Source of the DNA: Desulfobacteraceae bacterium
Lineage (GTDB): Bacteria; Desulfobacterota; Desulfobacteria; Desulfobacterales; Desulfobacteraceae
DNA length: 11,738 nt
Reading direction: 5' to 3'
Assembly (NCBI GenBank): GCA_003354055.1
Contig: PIVQ01000162.1
Coordinates: 1 to 11,738, forward strand
Notes under the pieces: model-generated
What the model was told of the DNA's origin: nothing
Seen by the model: only the letters and a program-made list of their open reading frames with translations
The model's database searches: none
Shown here: piece after piece, positions 6,095-11,738 of the stretch
How positions within the stretch are numbered: the stretch's first letter is position 1
Layout: every line of letters starts with the position of its first letter
Position numbers and translations under genes: made by a program

Positions 6095-6193
6095 TTAATC
6101 CTTCTTTCTATATGCAATAATCAAACAGTATGAAAACCCGCCCCAAAGAATTGCCATGCTGATGAATGCCATTATTATAGCGCCTGTACTCAT
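6095..6193 (-). CDS. MetS-like small subunit of an NSS transporter, 32 residues
   Basis: This single-span membrane microprotein resembles the small subunit family typified by MetS of the methionine/alanine importer MetPS. It reads MSTGAIIMAFISMAILWGGF, then SYCLIIAYRKKD: a polar start, one hydrophobic helix (5-28) with the family-typical ILWGG, and a positive tail that should stay in the cytoplasm. The NSS stop and an ATG overlap as TAATG at 6194-6198. The second ATG, 6193, is chosen because it sits 7 nt from the GGAGG inside the NSS gene; using the first adds only one Met. The overlap implies coupled translation and a complex with the symporter. In known cases the small subunit is needed for transport; that role here is inferred. 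Confidence 0.8.
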   Translation of the reverse strand: MSTGAIIMAFISMAILWGGFSYCLIIAYRKKD

Positions 6194-6195
6194 CA

Positions 6196-7737
6196 TTATT
6201 CCTCCCATTCTGTTATTTGTTTATCTGTAATTGACTTATCGTAGATTGTATTCTCAAAATCCGATGACCCTTTTTTCCTGGCAAACACCAGGGCCGCAAT
6301 AATAATCAATGCCATGGTTCCAAGGCCATATACACTCAGTGCGATAATGGGATACCCCTCATAGGGATGTGAAAATTCATTGACGACTTTTAATATCAAC
6401 ATGACCGCAAGGATAACGCAGGTGCCCTTGATGCAATAATTCCACCAGATGCCGATGGAAAAATCCGATCTGATATTGGCATATTTTCTGATGCTGTCCG
6501 TATTAAAGAACCAGCCTAAGATGAGAAGTTCTGCAAAGCCTGCCAGCACGATTCCATACTGATTGGTGGCATAATCGACAATATCCAGAATGTATAAGCC
6601 TCCCTTTGTTGCAATCAGAAAAGACAGCAATCCTGAAACAATTGTAAACCGGTTTAAAGCCTGAACTCGGGTTAAATCGAACTTATCGGATATGGATGAG
6701 ACCACTGCCTCAATGATGGACATCGAGGAAGAGAATCCTGCAAAAATGAGTGATGAGAAAAATACGACTCCGATGATATTATTCATTCCGGGCAAGGCAG
6801 AGATGGCCTTTGGAAAAACGATAAAGGCCAGACCGACACCTTGAGACGAGACCTCAGCCACACTGACGCCTTGGGCTTGTGCCATATACCCCAAAATGCT
6901 GAAGACACCGATACCGGCAATCAGACTGAAACTGCAATTACCAAGGCCGGTCATAAAGGCATTATTGATGATATCTGATTTTTTAGGCAGGTAACTGGCA
7001 TAGGCATACATGATGGCAAAACAGACACTTAAGGAAAAGAAGATCTGTCCGTATGCGGCCAGCCAGACTTCCGGACTTGCCAATTTACTAAAATCAGGAG
7101 CGAAAAAGTAATCCAGGCCGTCCAATGCGCCTGGAAGGGTAACTCCCCGGATGACAATCACCAGAATGGAGAGCACCAGCAGCGGCATAAATATCTTGTT
7201 TGCCTTTTCAATACCGCCTTTGATCCCCATTCTCAGGATGGAATAATTGGCGATCCAGACTATGAGCAAAGGGATGACCACTTTAAAATTCAGTCCGCCC
7301 AGACTCATAGGAGAATCTGTTAACTGAAGGTACTGGCCAAATAAAAAGGCCTTGGGATCATCTCCCCAGGCTCCGGTAAAGGCAAATCCTACATAACTGA
7401 GTGACCAGGCAATAACAACCACGTAATAGGTGGTGATTGAAAACGCAATAAACGCCTGAAACCATCCGATAGCTTCGTACTTTCTGTTGAGTTTGGCAAA
7501 TACGCCCGGTGCAGAGGATCGGATTTTGTGTCCCATGGAAAATTCAAGTATCAGGATCGGTATTCCGGCTGTAAGTAATGCAATCAGGTACGGAATCAGA
7601 AACGCGCCTCCTCCGTTGCTTGCCGCGGTATACGGGAATCTCCAGATATTTCCCAGACCAACAGCTGATCCGATTGCCGCAAGGATAAATCCCATGCGAG
7701 ATCCCCATTCTCCCCTGTTATTGTTCGTGCTGCTCAT
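6196..7737 (-). CDS. Sodium:neurotransmitter symporter family (NSS/SLC6-like) transporter
   Basis: This is a secondary importer of amino acids or related amines in the LeuT-fold NSS family, in the inner membrane. It has 513 residues and about twelve membrane helices. The first helix has GSAVGLGNIWRFPYTAASNG (23-42) then GGAF, the family hallmark. The unwound helix 6 is GQIFFSLSVCFAIMYAYASY (230-249) and helix 8 has FAGFSSSMS (332-340). Gap-free counting against LeuT pairs Asn30 with LeuT Asn27 and Ser336/Ser337 with the Na2 residues Thr354/Ser355. Position 271, LeuT Glu290, is Ser here, as in chloride-dependent animal members. A G-rich run (about 7739-7745) precedes the ATG. It overlaps the MetS-like gene and is divergent from nhaC. 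Substrate is not readable; a hydrophobic amino acid, alanine or taurine are candidates. Confidence 0.93.
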   Translation of the reverse strand: MSSTNNNRGEWGSRMGFILAAIGSAVGLGNIWRFPYTAASNGGGAFLIPYLIALLTAGIPILILEFSMGHKIRSSAPGVFAKLNRKYEAIGWFQAFIAFSITTYYVVVIAWSLSYVGFAFTGAWGDDPKAFLFGQYLQLTDSPMSLGGLNFKVVIPLLIVWIANYSILRMGIKGGIEKANKIFMPLLVLSILVIVIRGVTLPGALDGLDYFFAPDFSKLASPEVWLAAYGQIFFSLSVCFAIMYAYASYLPKKSDIINNAFMTGLGNCSFSLIAGIGVFSILGYMAQAQGVSVAEVSSQGVGLAFIVFPKAISALPGMNNIIGVVFFSSLIFAGFSSSMSIIEAVVSSISDKFDLTRVQALNRFTIVSGLLSFLIATKGGLYILDIVDYATNQYGIVLAGFAELLILGWFFNTDSIRKYANIRSDFSIGIWWNYCIKGTCVILAVMLILKVVNEFSHPYEGYPIIALSVYGLGTMALIIIAALVFARKKGSSDFENTIYDKSITDKQITEWEE

Positions 7738-7783
7738 ACCCCCCCCTTTGAAAAAGATTAAACATCACTGGCGATTTTCTGCC

Positions 7784-7863
7784 GACGAATTATCAAATTT
7801 TATATTCGACAAAATCGGAAGTTAGACGAATTAAGTTGTAATGTCAAATGGATTGACGAGTTA
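7784..7863 (-). promoter_or_regulatory. NSS promoter region with three GACGARTTA direct repeats
   Basis: On the reverse strand TTGACA (7842-7847) is followed after 17 nt by TAACTT (7819-7824), an exact -35 with a poor -10. Forward-strand repeats GACGAATTA (7784-7792), GACGAATTA (7825-7833) and GACGAGTTA (7855-7863) are spaced 41 and 30 bases apart, about four and three helical turns. They flank and overlap the promoter, which suggests a regulator binding on one face of the DNA. Confidence 0.5.
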
Positions 7864-7888
7864 TTGTTGAATGAATTTAAATACTTAG

Positions 7889-7903
7889 CCGAATTTAATT
7901 CGG
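7889..7903. promoter_or_regulatory. Palindrome upstream of the NSS promoter
   Basis: CCGAATTTAATTCGG has 7-bp perfect arms around one base. It lies about 40 bp upstream of the predicted NSS -35 element, in keeping with an activator site, and shares the GAATT core with the nearby direct repeats. Confidence 0.4.
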
Positions 7904-8170
7904 TTTTGCGAAAATAACATTGTTCGATTCCTAAGGGGGACACCGCATTCAGCATGACCAGCACTGCGATTTCCTGGTTCAGCAACCATACACTGAAAAT
8001 GGATTAACAATGGGTATATTGGGAAGTTAACTTTGGAAAATATTTTAACTGCAGGGGGTGTAAACCGTGTTTTCTAAATATTACAATAGGTTGTGTTGTT
8101 GCTTGTTGTTTTTATGTCAATGCAAAGGTTTAAGTATTTAATCAACATAGCCCCAAAGTTATCACTTTTT

Positions 8171-8223
8171 TGAGATTGACATTTAAAAAATCTCATAATA
8201 TGTTGCTACCCCAATAGCAACAT
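8171..8223 (+). promoter_or_regulatory. Predicted nhaC promoter with two inverted repeats
   Basis: An exact -35 TTGACA (8176-8181) is followed after 17 nt by TATGTT (8199-8204); a better-looking TAATAT (8196-8201) is only 14 nt away. TGAGATT (8171-8177) and AATCTCA (8189-8195) form an inverted repeat over the -35 and spacer. ATGTTGCTA (8200-8208) and TAGCAACAT (8215-8223) form a second one with a 6-nt loop over the expected start site. Both are operator candidates, and the second could also be a 5' hairpin. Confidence 0.5.
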
Positions 8224-8361
8224 GCAGGGAGGCGTATATGGCACGTACATAAACATACTTTGGGTTCTGTCCTTTTGAACATGGTGTCTGCTGTTATGCT
8301 TTTCTTTAAGCCGACCTTAGCTAAGGAATCGTTACAAAATAACTTGATCTAAATTGTTTCC

Positions 8362-8476
8362 AAAACCCCTTAAATGGGTATTTTTACAAAAGACCCCAAC
8401 TGGGTATTTTGAAAACAAAAGATCAAGTAATTTTGGAGCCGATCCTAACCTGTGAAAAAAGATAACCTGCGAAAAA
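8362..8476 (+). repeat. Two sets of tandem repeats in the nhaC leader
   Basis: ACCC...GGGTATTTT...ACAAAAGA occurs twice in tandem (8365-8393 and 8393-8422), period about 28. Each unit can form a weak ACCC/GGGT hairpin before a T-run, and the GGGT of the first can alternatively pair with the ACCC of the second. Next, TAACCTGTGAAAAA (8446-8459) and TAACCTGCGAAAAA (8463-8476) repeat with one mismatch, period 17. Upstream, CCTTAGCTAAGG (8315-8326) is a perfect 12-bp palindrome. The pattern suggests leader-based control, but I cannot match it to a named RNA class. Confidence 0.5.
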
Positions 8477-8532
8477 TTAAAACCACCAAATTTGTTGCCT
8501 GCATTAACTTTTTTTAAATCATAGGAGGAAGT

Positions 8533-10149
8533 ATGGAAGCTCAAACGATTGAATATGGGGCCCTGGCATTAGTACCCGCAATAGTGGCCATTGTCCTTGC
8601 TGTCTGGAAAAGGCAGGTGATTGTATCGCTCCTGCTGGGTGTCTGGATCGGTGCAACCATTATCAATGGATTCAATCCACTTAAGGGTATTTTAGAAACA
8701 TTCTCTACATTTATTGTGAAAAAGTCTCTGGCTGATCCCTGGAACATCGGAATCATTGTCTTTTGCCTAGCCATAGGCGGTATGATCGGGGTGATCGGAA
8801 AAATGGGGGGAACCGCTGCCATTGCAAATGCCCTTGCAAAAAAGGCAACGGATGTCAGGTCGACTCAACTTTCCACAGCACTTATGGGTGCTTCCATATT
8901 TTTTGATGACTATGCAAATTCGATGATCGTTGGCAATACCATGAGGCCGATTACAGACAGCCATAATATTTCAAGGGAGAAACTGGCCTATATCGTGGAT
9001 TCAACTGCCGCGCCGATCTCTTCCATGGCACCCCTTTCCACCTGGATCGCCATGGAACTGGGTCTGATTGCATCAGGATTGAAATCCATTAATGTTGAAG
9101 CCAATGCAATGGTGGTTTTTGCACAATCAATCCCCTTTCGGTTCTACTCGCTTTTTGCCCTGGCCCTGGTGTTTATTCTGATCTGGCAGAAAAAGGATTA
9201 CGGCAAAATGCTCAAAGCTGAAATCAGGGCCAGAAAAACAGGCCAGGTTTATGCAGAGGGGTCAAATCCTTTGGTTGCTGAAGATAAAGATCTTCTACCG
9301 GATGAGGGAACTAAAGGATCCATCTGGGATGCGGGACTACCTATCCTCCTGTTTCTTTTTATTACCATTTTCGGACTCTGGTACAGCGGATACGGACCTG
9401 AAAAAAGCATCCGGGATTGCTTTGGCGATGCCGATGCCTCCATCGTTTTGACCTGGGCGGCATTTATCAGCTCCATTGCAGCCATTATCAAGGGATTGAT
9501 CGATAAAAAATTCTCCTTAAAAACATCTGTGGAAGCATGGGTGGCCGGGGCCAAGACAATGATGGTCGCCATTATCATCCTCACGCTTGCCTTTGCACTG
9601 AAAGCGGTTATTACCGACATGGGGCTTGCAACGTGGCTTGTTGAGGTTACACAGGACGCCCTGTCAGGAACGGTTCTTCCAATAATTACCTTTCTGATTG
9701 CAGTGGTCATTGCCTTTGCCACCGGCACCTCATGGGGAACCAACTCAATTCTGATGCCCATTGTTATCCCAATCGCAGCGGCGATTTCCAATGTGGGTAC
9801 TGAAGTTACCCCCTTAGTCGTCAGCACCATTGGTGCAGTACTCACAGGTGCGGTTTTCGGTGATCATTGCTCACCTATTTCCGATACTACGATTTTATCC
9901 TCAATGGCTTCGGGATCAGACCATATTGACCATGTCCGGACTCAGATGCCTTACGCCATAACTGCCGGTGGTTTTGCCATCGTCCTTGGGTTTATTCCTT
10001 CCAGTCTGGGGGTGCCGGTGTGGGTTTGTCTGGCAGTGGGAATAATCGGCCTGATTTTCTTTGTTAAAGTTTTCGGTAGAGAGATTGATGACAAGGGGAA
10101 TATCATCAATGAATCCGTTTCAACAAAGGGAATGGTAACGGAGAAATAA
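8533..10149 (+). CDS. nhaC: NhaC-family Na+/H+ antiporter
   Basis: This inner-membrane antiporter exports sodium in exchange for protons. It has 538 residues with many hydrophobic helices. Conserved blocks include GGMIGVIGKMGGTAAIANAL (82-101), ASIFFDDYANSMIVGNTMRP (120-139) with the adjacent Asp125 and Asp126, STAAPISSMAPLSTW (157-171), ATGTSWGTNSILMP (396-409) and VFGDHCSPISDTTILSSM (441-458). These are hallmarks of the NhaC/ion-transporter superfamily. A polar cytoplasmic loop lies near 222-264. AGGAGGAAGT directly before the ATG is a strong ribosome site. gdhA follows after 44 nt and is probably in the same transcript. Some family members exchange malate/lactate or amino acids, so a metabolite antiporter is possible, but Na+/H+ exchange is the most likely activity. 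Confidence 0.87.
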   Translation: MEAQTIEYGALALVPAIVAIVLAVWKRQVIVSLLLGVWIGATIINGFNPLKGILETFSTFIVKKSLADPWNIGIIVFCLAIGGMIGVIGKMGGTAAIANALAKKATDVRSTQLSTALMGASIFFDDYANSMIVGNTMRPITDSHNISREKLAYIVDSTAAPISSMAPLSTWIAMELGLIASGLKSINVEANAMVVFAQSIPFRFYSLFALALVFILIWQKKDYGKMLKAEIRARKTGQVYAEGSNPLVAEDKDLLPDEGTKGSIWDAGLPILLFLFITIFGLWYSGYGPEKSIRDCFGDADASIVLTWAAFISSIAAIIKGLIDKKFSLKTSVEAWVAGAKTMMVAIIILTLAFALKAVITDMGLATWLVEVTQDALSGTVLPIITFLIAVVIAFATGTSWGTNSILMPIVIPIAAAISNVGTEVTPLVVSTIGAVLTGAVFGDHCSPISDTTILSSMASGSDHIDHVRTQMPYAITAGGFAIVLGFIPSSLGVPVWVCLAVGIIGLIFFVKVFGREIDDKGNIINESVSTKGMVTEK

Positions 10150-10193
10150 ACAGTTATAAACTTGCTAATAACTTTTATATGAGGAGAGAGAAT

Positions 10194-11543
10194 ATGAGTA
10201 CCATTATGGACATCGTAAATGCACGCGATCCCTATGAAAAAGAGTTTCACCAGGCGGTTACCGAGGTTGCGGAATCTGTAAAACCGGTTCTTGACAAAAA
10301 TCCGGACTACCGGCATTCAGGAATCATGGAGCGAATTGCTGAACCCGAACGGATGCTTCAGTTCAGGGTGCCCTGGGTGGATGATCAGGGCAGGGTGCGG
10401 GTCAACCGGGGATTTCGGATTGAGATGAACTCGGCCATCGGTCCTTACAAAGGCGGGTTGCGTTTCCACCCGTCTGTGAACCTTTCCATTTTAAAATTCC
10501 TGGCATTTGAACAGGTATTTAAAAATGCCCTGACCACTCTGCCCATCGGTGGCGGTAAGGGCGGATCTGATTTCGATCCAAAAGGGAAATCCGATATGGA
10601 GGTCATGCGGTTCTGTCAGAGTTTCATGTCTGAATTATACCGCCACATTGGCCCGAATACCGATGTCCCGGCAGGGGATATCGGAGTTGGCGGCAGGGAG
10701 ATCGGCTACTTGTTCGGTATGTATAAAAAACTGAAGAATGAATTTACAGGCATACTCACGGGCAAGAGTCTGAACTGGGGAGGCAGCCTTATTCGCCCAG
10801 AAGCCACGGGATACGGGGCTGTTTTCTTTGCCGATGAAATGCTGGCCACCCGTAATGAGAGCATACGGAATAAGATCTGCCTGGTCTCCGGCTCGGGTAA
10901 TGTGGCCCAGTACACCACGGAAAAGATCAACCAACTGGGAGGCAAGGTGGTAACCCTGTCAGATTCCTCGGGCTATATCTATGACGAAACAGGAATTGAC
11001 GAAGCCAAACTCCAGTATGTCATGTACCTGAAAAACGTTAAACGGGACCGGATCAAGGCCTATGCCGAGAAATATCCTGAAGCGGTTTATACGGAACTTT
11101 CTGGTTCTTCGGACCACAACCCTATATGGGACCACAAGGCCGATTGTGCCTTTCCCTCGGCCACTCAGAACGAAATCAATGAAAAAGATGCCGGCAACCT
11201 TGTCAGCAACGGGGTCTACGTTATCAGTGAAGGCGCCAATATGCCGACAACACCTGAGGGAATTGAGATCTTTTTGGATAAAAAACTTCTCTATGCCCCG
11301 GGCAAGGCTGCCAATGCCGGCGGCGTAGCCGTTTCCGGCCTTGAAATGTCTCAGAACTCCATGCGGATCAAATGGTCCAGACAGGAGGTAGAAGCCAAGC
11401 TCAAAGGGATCATGCAAAGCATCCACGGCGCATGCCTTTCAGCTTCCGAGGAGTACGGCACGCCTGGCAACTATGTCAACGGTGCCAATATCGCAGGATT
11501 CGTCAAAGTGGCAGATGCCATGATAGACCAGGGGATTGTGTAA
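10194..11543 (+). CDS. gdhA: NADP-type glutamate dehydrogenase
   Basis: This cytoplasmic hexameric enzyme interconverts 2-oxoglutarate plus ammonium and glutamate using NADP(H). It has 449 residues, close to E. coli GdhA (447). The start at 10194 is preferred because GAGGAGAG (10181-10188) is its ribosome site; the ATG at 10179 lies upstream of that site. Substrate-binding lysines are in GPYKGGLRFHP (Lys86) and GGGKGGSDFDPKG (Lys122), and the catalytic aspartate is in VPAGDIGVGGREIGY (Asp162). The dinucleotide fold has GSGNVA (233-238) and ends in SDSSG (256-260), as in NADP enzymes. GANMPTTPE and APGKAANAGGVAVSGLEM are also typical. It is probably co-transcribed with nhaC. Roles could be nitrogen assimilation, glutamate as osmolyte, or recycling glutamate made by amino-group transfer from taurine. 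Confidence 0.96.
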   Translation: MSTIMDIVNARDPYEKEFHQAVTEVAESVKPVLDKNPDYRHSGIMERIAEPERMLQFRVPWVDDQGRVRVNRGFRIEMNSAIGPYKGGLRFHPSVNLSILKFLAFEQVFKNALTTLPIGGGKGGSDFDPKGKSDMEVMRFCQSFMSELYRHIGPNTDVPAGDIGVGGREIGYLFGMYKKLKNEFTGILTGKSLNWGGSLIRPEATGYGAVFFADEMLATRNESIRNKICLVSGSGNVAQYTTEKINQLGGKVVTLSDSSGYIYDETGIDEAKLQYVMYLKNVKRDRIKAYAEKYPEAVYTELSGSSDHNPIWDHKADCAFPSATQNEINEKDAGNLVSNGVYVISEGANMPTTPEGIEIFLDKKLLYAPGKAANAGGVAVSGLEMSQNSMRIKWSRQEVEAKLKGIMQSIHGACLSASEEYGTPGNYVNGANIAGFVKVADAMIDQGIV

Positions 11544-11555
11544 ATAAACCCACCG

Positions 11556-11585
11556 GACACGGGCACAATCTTTTGTGCCCGTGTC
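11556..11585. terminator. Hairpin terminator between gdhA and a convergent gene
   Basis: GACACGGGCACAA (11556-11568) pairs over 13 bp with TTGTGCCCGTGTC (11573-11585) around a TCTT loop, 12 nt after the gdhA stop. No long T-run follows on either strand. It probably ends transcripts from both convergent genes. Confidence 0.75.
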
Positions 11586-11619
11586 ACCCGGGGTCAAAAA
11601 AACTCAGGCTCATAACCGA

Positions 11620-11738
11620 TCAGGACATTTTAAAGAATTCCCGGGCAAGATCAAAGGCCCGGCCATGAATGAGTGCAAGCTTGTCAATATTCAGACCCAG
11701 ATTTTTGGCAACCTGCTCTGATTCTTTCCATCGGGCCT
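11620..11738 (-). CDS. C-terminal fragment of an unidentified protein (truncated by window edge)
   Basis: The reverse strand is open from the window edge to a TGA at 11620-11622, giving the last 38 residues. They read ARWKESEQVAKNLGLNIDKL and then ALIHGRAFDLAREFFKMS. The stretch is amphipathic and helix-rich, with codon use like its neighbours, and it ends 34 nt beyond the gdhA terminator hairpin. I do not recognise the family from so short a piece. Confidence 0.55.
   Translation of the reverse strand, partial: ARWKESEQVAKNLGLNIDKLALIHGRAFDLAREFFKMS

Larger units (their letters stand above)
7738..8532. other. Divergent regulatory region between the NSS and nhaC genes
   Basis: This 795-base gap shows no convincing gene; open frames on both strands here lack ribosome sites or family likeness. 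The left part holds the NSS promoter and direct repeats (7784-7863) and a palindrome at 7889-7903. The stretch 7905-8160 is AT-rich and I see nothing definite in it. The right part holds a predicted promoter (8176-8204), palindromes and the long nhaC leader with two sets of tandem repeats. Confidence 0.75.

Noticed and set aside
6969..6979. TGATATCTGAT, the xsc operator half-site, inside the NSS gene
   Set aside because: It is a single half-site encoding ordinary residues with no inverted partner, probably chance.
8225..8250. Four-codon leader peptide (ATG GCA CGT ACA TAA) after GGGAGG
   Set aside because: The ribosome site is good but the frame is too short to judge and does not look like an attenuation peptide; kept only as a curiosity.
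8332..8544. 70-codon reverse frame in the nhaC leader
   Set aside because: No ribosome site, no recognisable motif, and it runs into the nhaC start; the repeats explain the open frame.
9249..9845. 198-codon reverse frame inside nhaC
   Set aside because: It is a long shadow frame opposite conserved NhaC motifs, with low-complexity composition rich in Ala, Thr, Ile and Met.
10179..10193. Upstream ATG for gdhA adding five residues
   Set aside because: The GAGGAGAG ribosome site lies downstream of this ATG and is correctly placed for the ATG at 10194.
1..11738. CRISPR arrays, tRNA or rRNA genes, insertion sequences, phage genes or a toxin-antitoxin/defence system
   Set aside because: I looked for regularly spaced repeats, cloverleaf-like sequence, transposase motifs and nuclease motifs and saw none.

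Overview
The window reads like a marine or sediment sulfate-reducing member of the Desulfobacterota (Desulfobacterales-like). This is inferred from a sulfonate-cleaving enzyme beside a TRAP transporter, a sigma-54 promoter with upstream activator sites, several sodium-coupled membrane proteins and moderate GC content. No taxonomic marker is present, so the assignment is only a guess. Protein names rest on recognised motifs and family resemblance, not on database searches.

Left region (1-4405). A leftward partial xsc gene (sulfoacetaldehyde acetyltransferase, N-terminal 192 residues) diverges from a rightward three-gene TRAP transporter operon, dctP-dctQ-dctM. The 710-base gap between them is rich in regulatory signals. 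It has a sigma-70-like promoter with a palindromic operator for xsc, and three copies of a 16-bp GGGGCA/TGCCCC site followed by a near-perfect sigma-54 promoter for the TRAP operon. The arrangement suggests uptake of a C2 sulfonate (taurine, isethionate or sulfoacetate) and its cleavage to sulfite and acetyl phosphate. The TRAP operon ends in a strong hairpin shared with the convergent gene that follows.

Middle region (4419-6090). A leftward orphan TAXI-type periplasmic binding protein has no membrane partner in the window. It lies behind a 66-residue unknown protein and a good sigma-70 promoter with an embedded palindrome. This module is bracketed by direct repeats: 5947-6090 is a decayed copy of the 3' end of dctM plus its terminator (4250-4405).

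Right region (6095-11543). A leftward sodium:neurotransmitter symporter (NSS/SLC6-like) overlaps a 32-residue MetS-like small subunit. It is divergent from a rightward nhaC-type Na+/H+ antiporter plus an NADP-type glutamate dehydrogenase, gdhA. The 795-base divergent gap has promoter-like elements, direct repeats and a long repeat-containing leader ahead of nhaC. The window ends with a hairpin and the last 38 codons of an unidentified leftward gene.

Working model (inference). The locus couples sodium-driven uptake of an organosulfonate and an amino-acid-like solute to sulfite and ammonium release. Xsc provides sulfite for respiration, GDH could recycle glutamate formed by transamination of taurine, and the antiporter restores the sodium gradient that the TRAP and NSS importers consume.
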